From Brachybacterium sp036311905 (lineage in GTDB: Bacteria > Actinomycetota > Actinomycetes > Actinomycetales > Dermabacteraceae): a stretch of DNA of 64,000 nt. The notes beneath the pieces were generated by a model. That model saw only the letters and a program-made list of their open reading frames with translations. It was not told where the DNA came from and did not search any database. A program made the position numbers and the translations under genes. Positions 6,929-14,211 of the stretch are shown here, in pieces. Location: assembly GCF_036311905.1 (NCBI RefSeq), contig NZ_JAZDCH010000029.1, positions 6,284 to 70,283 of the forward strand. The letters run 5' to 3'. The number at the start of each line of letters is the position of its first letter. The stretch's first letter is position 1.

Positions 6929-8529
6929 GCACCCCGCCCGACGAGTCCCGGCCCGTTGCGCAGGGGCCGGAGATCCCGGGCCTGCTCGAGGCGTTCTGGG
7001 CCTACGAGACCGCGCTCATGGCCGACGACCTGGCGGCGCTCGACGACCTGTTCGCGCCCGGACCCGACACCCTGCGCGGGGACGCCGGCGGGCTGCTGCG
7101 GGGCCACGAGGCGATCAGCACCTTCCGCGGCGCCCGGGGCGGGGCCCCGAGGCGACGCATCGTCGCCCTCGACGTGCGCGCGCTCGGCGAGGAGCACGCC
7201 GCGGTCGTGGCGACCACGGAGCTGCTGCGCGGCGGCCGCGGCCTGCAGACCCAGGTGTGGCGCCGCGGCGAGGACGGCTGGAAGGTCGCCGTCGCCCACG
7301 TCGCCGTCGCCGCCCCCGCCCTGGACCGCCGCATCTGGCGGGTCGTCGGGGACCCCCTCGTGCCGTCCACCCGCCCGGCCGGCGCCGGACCGGGGCCGCT
7401 CGCCGGGGAGCGCGTCGCCGTCAAGGACGTCCTCGCCGTCCAGGGCCAGCGGGTCGGCGGCGGCAGCCCCTCCCTGCTCGCCGGCTCCCACCCCGAGCCC
7501 CGTCACGCCGCCGCGGTGCAGGCCCTGCTCGACGCCGGCGCGGAGGTCACCGGCATCGCCGCCACCGACGAGCTCGCCTTCAGTCTCGCCGGCACCAGCA
7601 CCCACTACGGCACGCCGCCGAACCCGCGGGCGCCGCACCGCATCAGCGGCGGATCGACCTCGGGCCCGGCCACCGCCGTCTCTCTCGGGCACGCGAGCAT
7701 CGGCCTCGGCACCGACACCGGCGGGTCGATCCGGGTCCCCGCCGCGTATCAGGGGCTGTGGGGGCTGCGGCCGACCCACGGCGCCGTCTCCCGCGAGGGC
7801 GTGCTCCCGCTCGCCCCGAGCTTCGACACCGTCGGACTCCTGACCCGCGACCCGAGCCTGCTCGCCCGGGCCGCAGCGACCCTCCTGCCCGATCACGGGC
7901 AGGTGCTCGCGGACCCCGTGCTGCGCACCGTCCCCGGTCTCGGGCAGCAGCTGGACGCCGAGATCGCCCGCGCCCTCGAGGCGACGCTACGCCGCTGGTC
8001 GGCGATGACCCCTGTCGAAGCGGTCGCTCCGCTCGCGACGGAGGAGCTCGAGCGCTGGGCCGAGGCGTTCTCCGTCCTCCAGGCCCGTGAGGCCTGGGCG
8101 GCCCACGGTCCGTGGGTGCGCGCCCACCGCGAGGCGCTCGCCCCCGACGTCGGCGCCCGCCTCGACCGCGCCGCCGCCCTCACCGCCGCCGACGAGGACT
8201 CCGCCCGTGTCGAGCGCGCCCGCGCCGTGGAGGCGATCCTCTCCCGGCTCGCCGACGGGGTGCTGGTCGTGCCCGCGACCTCGTCGGTCGCGCCGCTGCT
8301 GCACGAGGCCGCTGCCGGAGGCCCGGTCCTCGAGGCGCAGCGCGCCCGCACCCTGCGCCTGACCTGCCTCGCGGGACTCGCCGGGCTGCCCGCCGTCGCC
8401 GTCCCCCTGAGCGTCGACCCGCAGGGCGTGGGGGAGCGCCTGCCCACCGCCCTCACCCTCGTCGGCCCGCCGGGCAGCGACCTCGACCTGATCCGCCTCG
8501 CCGCACACCTCGAGGGAGAGCCCGCATGA
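6925..8529 (+). CDS. AtzH/HpxZ-like domain fused to AtzE/HpxY-like amidase
   Basis: A 534-residue two-domain protein. Residues 15-130 form an NTF2/SnoaL-like domain of the AtzH/HpxZ (DUF3225) type, with FWAYETALMADDLAALDDLF and a TxVWRRGEDGWKVAVAHV strand. Residues 160-530 form an amidase-signature domain with the Ser-cisSer-Lys triad: K167 in VAVKD, Ser in SGGSTSGPA (about 244) and the nucleophile S268 in TDTGGSIR. In Klebsiella, separate HpxY and HpxZ proteins act on ureide breakdown after allantoate, and pucG, which makes oxalurate, follows here. I infer oxalurate amidohydrolase activity. No small HpxX/AtzG-like partner is visible. ATGA overlaps couple it to both neighbours. Confidence 0.85.
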   Translation: MSTPPDESRPVAQGPEIPGLLEAFWAYETALMADDLAALDDLFAPGPDTLRGDAGGLLRGHEAISTFRGARGGAPRRRIVALDVRALGEEHAAVVATTELLRGGRGLQTQVWRRGEDGWKVAVAHVAVAAPALDRRIWRVVGDPLVPSTRPAGAGPGPLAGERVAVKDVLAVQGQRVGGGSPSLLAGSHPEPRHAAAVQALLDAGAEVTGIAATDELAFSLAGTSTHYGTPPNPRAPHRISGGSTSGPATAVSLGHASIGLGTDTGGSIRVPAAYQGLWGLRPTHGAVSREGVLPLAPSFDTVGLLTRDPSLLARAAATLLPDHGQVLADPVLRTVPGLGQQLDAEIARALEATLRRWSAMTPVEAVAPLATEELERWAEAFSVLQAREAWAAHGPWVRAHREALAPDVGARLDRAAALTAADEDSARVERARAVEAILSRLADGVLVVPATSSVAPLLHEAAAGGPVLEAQRARTLRLTCLAGLAGLPAVAVPLSVDPQGVGERLPTALTLVGPPGSDLDLIRLAAHLEGEPA

Positions 8530-9035
8530 GCCCCCGCACCGCCCTGGACCGCCTCAACGGCGCCCCGCCCGTCGAGCTCGCGGAGCAGCTGCGCGGCTGC
8601 GCCCCGATCGAGAGCTGGGTGCGGCATCTCATCGACTCCCGCCCCTATCCGAGCCGGGAGTCGCTGCTCGCCGAGGCCTCCGCCCGCGCCCGCACCTGGA
8701 CCACCGCCGAGGTGCTCGGGGCCCTCGCGCACCACCCGCGGATCGGGGAGCGGGCCGGTGATCGGGCCGTCGCGCTGAGCGCCGTCGAGGCGGAGCACTC
8801 CGCCGCCGAGCAGGCCGGGGTCGACGACCCGGGCGCGTGGGTCCTCGCCAACTCCCGCTACGAGCGGCGCTTCGGCACCGTGTTCCTGATCCGCGCCGCG
8901 GGCCGCAGCCAGGCCGAGATGCTCGCCGAGCTCGAGCGCCGCCTCCTCCTGGACGACGAGGACGAGCGGGCGGAGCGCGCCGAGCAGCTCCGTCAGATCG
9001 CCCTGCTCCGTCTCGACGCCCTGGTCGCGGACTGA
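8526..9035 (+). CDS. uraD: OHCU decarboxylase (2-oxo-4-hydroxy-4-carboxy-5-ureidoimidazoline decarboxylase)
   Basis: A 169-residue protein of the UraD family. It contains the conserved AHHPRIGERAG motif carrying the catalytic His, an SxxEHSxAEQAGVDD segment, and the FG-x-VFLIRAAGRSQAEMLAELERRL helix typical of UraD. It converts OHCU, the product of UraH, to S-allantoin. The ATG overlaps the amidase stop (ATGA), so translation is coupled. Its partner genes uraH and urate oxidase are in a different operon 5 kb away, but both promoters have GlnR-like boxes. Confidence 0.92.
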   Translation: MSPRTALDRLNGAPPVELAEQLRGCAPIESWVRHLIDSRPYPSRESLLAEASARARTWTTAEVLGALAHHPRIGERAGDRAVALSAVEAEHSAAEQAGVDDPGAWVLANSRYERRFGTVFLIRAAGRSQAEMLAELERRLLLDDEDERAERAEQLRQIALLRLDALVAD

Positions 9036-9044
9036 CCCGCATCG

Positions 9045-9076
9045 GTAACACCCCTGAAACGTTCGTTGCATTGACT
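9045..9076 (+). promoter_or_regulatory. GlnR-like box upstream of pucG
   Basis: gtaac at 9045-9049, six bases, then gaaac at 9056-9060: a full match to gTnAC-n6-GaAAC in the gap after uraD. Ten bases later TTGACT at 9071-9076 is in the -10 position seen at the other boxes, but has T instead of A at its second base, so this promoter may be weak or depend on activation. Confidence 0.7.
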
Positions 9077-9115
9077 GGGGTCATTCACCGGAACGGCCCC
9101 AGGACGGAACTCCCC

Positions 9116-10360
9116 ATGAGCACAGCCCCGATCGACCCGCCGCAGCGGCTCCTGATGGGTCCGGGTCCCATCAGCGCCGATCCGCGCGTCCTGCGCGCGA
9201 TGTCCGCCGCGCTCGTGGGCCAGTTCGACCCCGCGATGACCGCCTGGATGTCCGAGACCCAGACCCTCTACCGCGAGGTGTTCCGCACCGCGAACGAGGC
9301 GACGCTGCTGGTGGACGGCACCTCCCGCGCCGGCATCGAGGCGGTGATGGTCTCCCTGCTCGAGCCCGGCGACCGGGTGCTCGTGCCGATCTTCGGCCGC
9401 TTCGGCCACCTGCTCGTCGAGATCGCCGAGCGCTGCGGAGCGGAGGTGCACGTCCTGGAGGTCGAGTGGGGCCAGGTGGTCCCCGTCTCCCGGATCCGCG
9501 AGGCCGTGGCCCGGGTGCGCCCCAGGCTGCTCGCGGTGGTGCAGGGGGACACCTCCACCACCATGAACCAGCCCCTCGAGGAGCTCGGCGCGATCGCGGC
9601 GCACCATGGCGCCCTGCTGTACACCGATGCGACCGCCTCCCTGGGCGGCAACGAGCTGGCCGTGGACGCGTGGGCGATCGACGCCGCCACCGCCGGGCTG
9701 CAGAAGTGCCTGGCCGGACCCTCGGGCAGCTCCCCGCTGACTCTCTCGGAGCGGGCGCGCGAGATCATCTCCGCCCGGCGCCATGTCGAGGCCGGGATCG
9801 CCGACGGCAGCACGGGCCGCGGGCGGCGCATCGCCTCGAACTACTTCGACCTCTCGATGATCCTGGACTACTGGGGCGAGCAGCGGCTGAACCACCACAC
9901 CGAGGCGACCAGCATGCTGTACGCCGCACATGAATGCGCTCGGCTGCTGGTGGAGGAGGGGATCGACGAGGCCGTCGCCCGCCACCGCCTGCACGGGGGA
10001 GCGATGGCCGCGGGGGTGCAGGGGCTCGGGCTCGAGCTGTTCGGCGATCAGGCCCACCGCATGCACAACGTGCTGGCCGTGCGGATCCCCGACGGGATCG
10101 ACGGGGACGCCGTGCGCGCCGCGATGCTCGAGGACTACGGCATCGAGATCGGCACGAGCTTCGGGCCGCTCCACGGGACGGTGTGGCGCATCGGCACGAT
10201 GGGCTACAACGCCCGTCGGGACGCGGTGCTGCTCACCCTCGCCGCGCTCGAGCAGGTGCTCCGCCGCGGCGGCGTGAGCGTGCGGGGCGGCGGAGGCGTC
10301 GGCGCGGCCCTCGAGCACTACGACGGAGCGACCCCTGAGCGCGCGGGAGGTGGGCGATGA
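9116..10360 (+). CDS. pucG: Ureidoglycine-glyoxylate aminotransferase
   Basis: A 414-residue class V aminotransferase of the PucG/alanine-glyoxylate type. It starts with the family hallmark LLMGPGPISADPRVLRAMS and GQFDPAMTAWMSE, and has VDGTSRAGIEAVMVSLLEPGD for cofactor binding. The PLP lysine is K197 in GLQKCLAGPSG, and the GNNARRDAV-like tail reads GYNARRDAV. PucG transfers the amino group of S-ureidoglycine to glyoxylate, giving oxalurate and glycine. The genomic link to allC, which overlaps it by ATGA, and to the HpxZ-HpxY-like fusion upstream supports this over serine-glyoxylate activity. The ATG at 9116 has only a weak ribosome site (GGACGG). Confidence 0.9.
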   Translation: MSTAPIDPPQRLLMGPGPISADPRVLRAMSAALVGQFDPAMTAWMSETQTLYREVFRTANEATLLVDGTSRAGIEAVMVSLLEPGDRVLVPIFGRFGHLLVEIAERCGAEVHVLEVEWGQVVPVSRIREAVARVRPRLLAVVQGDTSTTMNQPLEELGAIAAHHGALLYTDATASLGGNELAVDAWAIDAATAGLQKCLAGPSGSSPLTLSERAREIISARRHVEAGIADGSTGRGRRIASNYFDLSMILDYWGEQRLNHHTEATSMLYAAHECARLLVEEGIDEAVARHRLHGGAMAAGVQGLGLELFGDQAHRMHNVLAVRIPDGIDGDAVRAAMLEDYGIEIGTSFGPLHGTVWRIGTMGYNARRDAVLLTLAALEQVLRRGGVSVRGGGGVGAALEHYDGATPERAGGGR

Positions 10361-11598
10361 GCGCCGACGCCCTCGAGGCCGCCCGCCGCATCATGGCCGA
10401 CTGCGATCGGATCGCCGCCATCTCCGCGCGCGAGGACGGCATCGAGCGCACCTACCTCACTCCCGAGCACGCCCGGCACAACACCGTCGCCGCGGAGCTC
10501 ATGACCGCGGCGGGCCTGCACACCTGGCAGGACGCCGCCGGGAACCAACGGGGTCGGCTCGAGGGCTCCCGGCCCGGGCTGCCCGCCCTCGTCCTCGCCT
10601 CCCACCTGGACACCGTGCCCGACGCCGGACGGTACGACGGGATCCTCGGGGTGCTGCTCGCGATCGAGACCGTCGCCCGGCTGCGGGAGCGGGCCGCGGA
10701 GCTGCCCTTCGCCCTCGAGGTCGTCGCCTTCGCCGACGAGGAGGGCACCCGCTTCGGGGTCACCCTGCTGGGCAGCCGCGCGCTGGCCGGCACCTGGGAG
10801 CCCGAGTGGTTCGACCTGCCCGACGCGGACGGCGTCACCATGGCCGAGGCCTTCGCCTCCTTCGGTCTGGACCCCGCCCGGATCGACGAGGCGGCGCTGC
10901 GCCGCGAGGACCTCGCCGGCTACCTCGAGGTGCACATCGAACAGGGCCCCTACCTCGAGGCCGCGGACCGGCCCCTCGGCGTGGTCACCTCGATCGCGGG
11001 CGCCCGCCGCTTCACCCTCACCATCCACGGGGAGGCCCGGCATGCCGGCGGCACCCCCTACGAGCGGCGCCGCGACGCGCTGATCGGCGCGAGCCGTGCG
11101 GTGCTCGACATCGAGCGGATCGCCCGGGAGCACGGAGCGATCGCGACCGTCGGCCGCCTCGAGGCGTTCCCCGGCGGGGTCAACGTGGTGCCCGGACGGG
11201 TGGAGATGTCGTTGGACCTGCGCGCCGAGACGGACCGGCTGCGCGACGAGGTGCTCGAGCGGATCCTGGAGCGCGTGCGCGGCGCCTGCGCCGAGCGGCG
11301 GCTCACGCTGGACGTGGAGCAGATCCACGCGGCCCCGGCCGTGCGCTGCGCGCCCCGTCTGATGGACGCGGTGCGTGCGGGGATCCGTGCGACGGGCGAT
11401 GATGAGCCGATGGAGCTGTTCTCCCGCGCCGGTCACGATGCGATGGCGATGGCCGCCGTCACCGACATCGGCATGCTGTTCGTCCGCTGCGCCGACGGCA
11501 TCAGCCACCACCCCGACGAGTCCGTCACCGTCGAGGACGTGGCCGTCTCCCTGCAGGCCTTCGAGGCGGCCATCCTGCACACGGCGGACGCGGCATGA
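10357..11598 (+). CDS. allC: Allantoate amidohydrolase
   Basis: A 413-residue M20-family hydrolase of the allantoate/ureidoglycolate/N-carbamoyl-amino acid type. Metal-ligand motifs are in order: ASHLDTVPDAGRYDG (His, Asp), FADEEGTRFG (Glu-Glu), YLEVHIEQGPYLE (His) and DGISHHPDESV (His). The lid/dimerisation domain carries GEARHAGGTPYERRRDA. AllC converts allantoate to S-ureidoglycine, ammonia and CO2. That product is the substrate of the PucG encoded immediately upstream (4-bp overlap). No AllE-type ureidoglycine aminohydrolase is seen in the window, consistent with the transaminase route. Confidence 0.9.
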   Translation: MSADALEAARRIMADCDRIAAISAREDGIERTYLTPEHARHNTVAAELMTAAGLHTWQDAAGNQRGRLEGSRPGLPALVLASHLDTVPDAGRYDGILGVLLAIETVARLRERAAELPFALEVVAFADEEGTRFGVTLLGSRALAGTWEPEWFDLPDADGVTMAEAFASFGLDPARIDEAALRREDLAGYLEVHIEQGPYLEAADRPLGVVTSIAGARRFTLTIHGEARHAGGTPYERRRDALIGASRAVLDIERIAREHGAIATVGRLEAFPGGVNVVPGRVEMSLDLRAETDRLRDEVLERILERVRGACAERRLTLDVEQIHAAPAVRCAPRLMDAVRAGIRATGDDEPMELFSRAGHDAMAMAAVTDIGMLFVRCADGISHHPDESVTVEDVAVSLQAFEAAILHTADAA

Positions 11599-12446
11599 GC
11601 GGTGCCCGCATCGACGCGCGGATCGACGGCAGGTATGCCGAGCTCACGCCCCAGGAGCGGCGGGTCTGCGACTTCCTGCTCGAGCACCTCGGCGACCTGG
11701 CCGTGTTCAGCGCCGCGGACATCAGCCGCGAGACCGGGGTGTCCAAGGCGACGGTGAGCCGGCTGTTCCGCAAGCTGGACTTCGCGGACTACCGCGAGGT
11801 CAAGGAGCACACCCGGGCCATGCGCAGCGCCGGCACGCCGCTCGCGGCGCCCATCCGGACCGGCGTGCCGGGACTGGGGCCCGGTCTGGAGGCGCATCTG
11901 CGCGCGGAGCGCGAGAATCACGACCGTCTGCTCAGCGTGCTCTCCGCCGGGGGGCTCGAGCAGGCCACCGCCCTGCTGAGCGGGGCGCGGCGGATCCTCG
12001 TCATCGGCCTGCGCAACAGCTATCCGGTCGCCCTGCATCTGCACCAGCAGCTGATCCAGGCGCGGGAGGACGTGCGGGTGGCGCCGCGGCCGGGCCAGGC
12101 GCTGGGGGAGGAGCTGGTCGGCATCGGCGCCGATGACCTGGTGGTGCTGGTCGGCTTCCGACGACGTCCTGCTACCTTCCCCGCCCTCGCCGCGGCGATC
12201 TCCGACGGACCGGCCTCGTGCCTGCTGATCGGCGACGGCACCGCCCGCCCCTACGCCGCCGGGGCCGACTGCTGGCTCGAGTGCCCGATCGACTCCGACG
12301 GCGCCTTCGACTCCTACTCGACCGCGATGGCGCTGGTGTCGGTGCTGTCCAACGGCGTGCTGAACCGGCTGGGGCCGAAGGGGTCCCGCCGCATCAGCCG
12401 GATCACCGCCGCCTACGACCTCCTCGGCGAGCTCGAGGACAGCTGA
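11595..12446 (+). CDS. RpiR-family transcriptional regulator (HTH + SIS)
   Basis: A 283-residue regulator. Residues 15-75 are an RpiR-type helix-turn-helix (LTPQERRVCDFLLEHLGDLA, then SAADISRETGVSKATVSRLFRKL). Residues 115-250 are a SIS domain with ARRILVIGLRNSYPVALHLH and DDLVVLVGFRRRP. SIS domains usually sense phosphosugars, but in ureide clusters RpiR proteins can respond to purine catabolites; the ligand here is unknown. It overlaps allC by ATGA as the last gene of the pucG-allC operon, so the regulator is probably produced with its targets. A strong hairpin terminator follows. Confidence 0.87.
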   Translation: MSGARIDARIDGRYAELTPQERRVCDFLLEHLGDLAVFSAADISRETGVSKATVSRLFRKLDFADYREVKEHTRAMRSAGTPLAAPIRTGVPGLGPGLEAHLRAERENHDRLLSVLSAGGLEQATALLSGARRILVIGLRNSYPVALHLHQQLIQAREDVRVAPRPGQALGEELVGIGADDLVVLVGFRRRPATFPALAAAISDGPASCLLIGDGTARPYAAGADCWLECPIDSDGAFDSYSTAMALVSVLSNGVLNRLGPKGSRRISRITAAYDLLGELEDS

Positions 12447-12484
12447 GCCGGAGGGGCAGACGGCCGCTCCCCGCGCGCACGGGA

Positions 12485-12514
12485 ACGGGGGCGGACCCTG
12501 CGGTCCGCCCCCGT
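12485..12514. terminator. Bidirectional hairpin terminator
   Basis: A perfect 13-bp stem (acgggggcggacc / ggtccgcccccgt) with a ctgc loop lies in the 81-bp gap between the convergent rpiR-type gene and the minus-strand substrate-binding protein gene. There is no long T-run, as is common in actinobacteria. Confidence 0.8.
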
Positions 12515-12527
12515 CGGCTCCCCCACG

Positions 12528-13622
12528 TCAGATCAGGTCGGGGTTCTCCGCGTAGACCTCCTCGAGCAGGCTGGTGTCGAAGTAGTCCTCCACGGTGAGG
12601 TCGTAGCCGGCCGCGACCAGCGCGTCCACGTTCTGCTGCATGAGCTCGTCGGACATGGTCAGCAGACCGTTCGCGTCGGTCTCGTCGGTGCTGACCAGCG
12701 CCACCTGCTCCTCGGCCTGGCGGGTCTCCTTCTCCATGTCCAGGCCGAGATCCTGGCCGAAGTCCTCGACCGCGAGGCGCGCGCTCTCCTCGGGCTCGGC
12801 GATCGCGTCCTTCCAGCCGCGGATGAGCGCCACCAGCGCCGCCTTCAGCAGGTCGCGCTGGGTCTCGATGGACTCCTGTGTGACCACGATGCTCTCGGCC
12901 ATGAACGGCAGGCCGTTGTCCGCCAGCGGCAGGTTCACCACGTCCTCGCCGGCGAGCTCCAGGGTCAGCGCCTCGTTGGTGAGGTAGCCGAAGAACCCGT
13001 CGACCTCGCCGTTCACGAGCGGCTGCGGGTCGTACTGCACCGGCACCTTCTCGAGCTGGGCCGCGTCGATCCCGTTGGCGGCGAGGAACCCGTCGAACAG
13101 GGTCTCGTTCACGCCGGTCTGCACGCCGATCTTCTTGCCGACGAGGTCCGCCGGGGTGGCGATCGGGGCGGCGTCGCCGAGGGAGATGATCGTGAAGGGG
13201 TTCTTCTGGTAGGTGGTGCCGATGATCTTCAGCGGCGCCTCCTCGTCCTGGATCAGCGGCGCCACGCCGAGCGGCGAGGTGGTGCCCATGATCGCCGAGC
13301 CCGAGAGGACCATCGTCTCGCTCGAGGTGCCGGACGGTCCGCCCGCGATGAGGTTCACCTCGGAGAACCCGGCCTCCTCGAAGTAGCCGCGGTCGATGGC
13401 CATGTACTCGCCGGCGAACTCCGCGTTCTTGATCCACGAGAGGTTGATGTCGAGCGTGCCGTAGTCGGCCGCGCCCTCCCCGCCGTCGGAGGAGCCGGCG
13501 GAGGCGGACTCGGCGTCGGCCCCGCCGCAGGCGGCCAGCGACAGGGCGCCGAGCGCGGTGAGGGACGTGCCGATCACGACGCGTCGGGTCGGGGTGGAGG
13601 CAGAGGTGCGAGGGGTCTTCAT
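12528..13622 (-). CDS. NMT1/THI5-type ABC substrate-binding lipoprotein (orphan)
   Basis: A 364-residue exported protein. It has a signal with TRRVVIGTSLTALGALSLAAC, giving a lipobox Cys at about residue 32. The mature part is an NMT1/THI5-like (SsuA/TauA fold) binding protein: NLSWIKNAEFAGEYMAIDRG, then AGGPSGTSSETMVLSGSA, LVGKKIGVQTGVNE and a WKDAIAEPEESARLAVEDFG tail. It is a close paralogue of the protein at 21646-22728, but no transporter genes accompany it; it may feed the ABC importer at 22756-25285. A urate, allantoin or related ligand is inferred from context only. GAAGAAGG precedes the ATG, and a GlnR-like box drives it. Confidence 0.86.
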   Translation of the reverse strand: MKTPRTSASTPTRRVVIGTSLTALGALSLAACGGADAESASAGSSDGGEGAADYGTLDINLSWIKNAEFAGEYMAIDRGYFEEAGFSEVNLIAGGPSGTSSETMVLSGSAIMGTTSPLGVAPLIQDEEAPLKIIGTTYQKNPFTIISLGDAAPIATPADLVGKKIGVQTGVNETLFDGFLAANGIDAAQLEKVPVQYDPQPLVNGEVDGFFGYLTNEALTLELAGEDVVNLPLADNGLPFMAESIVVTQESIETQRDLLKAALVALIRGWKDAIAEPEESARLAVEDFGQDLGLDMEKETRQAEEQVALVSTDETDANGLLTMSDELMQQNVDALVAAGYDLTVEDYFDTSLLEEVYAENPDLI

Positions 13623-13678
13623 GGCGTTCGCCTTCTTCTCAAGGGGTGCAGCGCCTCGGGGCAGTGGCGGCGAGTCCG

Positions 13679-13732
13679 ACGCTAGGGATCGTGTGTTTCA
13701 GCGGGCGTCTGGGCCTGTTTCGCGGCGGTTAC
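13679..13732 (-). promoter_or_regulatory. GlnR-like double box and -10 of the orphan binding-protein gene
   Basis: Read on the minus strand: gtaac (13732-13728), gaaac (13721-13717), agacg (13710-13706) and gaaac (13699-13695), each separated by 6 bp. Ten bases later is TAGCGT (13684-13679). Three of the four half-sites fit the gTnAC-n6-GaAAC consensus. Confidence 0.82.
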
Positions 13733-13751
13733 ATCTGCAGAGCAGACCCGC

Positions 13752-13805
13752 GAAACACATGTTTTACACGGGAGAAACGGTCCGGCCGTACCCGATTCCT
13801 AGCGT
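13752..13805 (+). promoter_or_regulatory. GlnR-like triple half-site and -10 of the uraH-xdh operon
   Basis: gaaac (13752), tttac (13763) and gaaac (13774) are spaced 11 bp apart. The fourth slot (13785) is degenerate. TAGCGT at 13800-13805 is 21 bp after the last good half-site, i.e. one helical repeat more than the 10 bp seen elsewhere. It is divergent from the box of the binding-protein gene. Confidence 0.8.
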
Positions 13806-13889
13806 GGAGGAACCAGGGCGGGACCCGGCCGCGCAGCCTGTCGCAGGCGGCGCGCGGGACCCGCCGACCGCCGGAGGAAGGACGCCGTC

Positions 13890-14210
13890 ATCAGCCACGT
13901 CACCACCCACGTGCTCGACACCGGCACCGGCCGGCCCGCTGTCGGCGTCGCCGTGACTCTCCTGGATGCAGGCGGCTCGGAGGTCGCGACCGGGGTCACC
14001 GACGCCGACGGGCGCGTGCGCGACCTCGGCCCGATCGCGCTCGTGCCAGGTACCTACCGCCTCCGCTTCGCGACCGGCGCCTACTACGCCGAACGCCGTC
14101 AGGTCACGTTCTTCCCCGAGGTCGAGGTGGCCTTCTCCCTCGACGAGGGTCACGCCCATGTGCCGCTCCTGCTGAGCCCCTTCGCCCACTCCACCTACCG
14201 AGGCAGCTGA
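13890..14210 (+). CDS. uraH: 5-hydroxyisourate hydrolase, apparent ATC start codon
   Basis: A 106-residue transthyretin-like HIU hydrolase. The N-terminus should read (M)SHVTTHVLDTGTGRPA, where the His before VLDT is catalytic; the C-terminal signature is HVPLLLSPFAHSTYRGS. No ATG, GTG or TTG lies in frame upstream of this His. The first usual start, GTG at 13911, would delete it. An ATC at 13890 stands exactly where the family starts, 9 bases after GGAGGAAGG, so a rare ATC initiation is proposed; a sequencing error is the alternative. The enzyme converts 5-hydroxyisourate to OHCU. It is the first gene of the uraH, urate oxidase, allantoinase, xdhC, xdh operon. Confidence 0.88.
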   Translation: MSHVTTHVLDTGTGRPAVGVAVTLLDAGGSEVATGVTDADGRVRDLGPIALVPGTYRLRFATGAYYAERRQVTFFPEVEVAFSLDEGHAHVPLLLSPFAHSTYRGS

Positions 14211-14211
14211 C

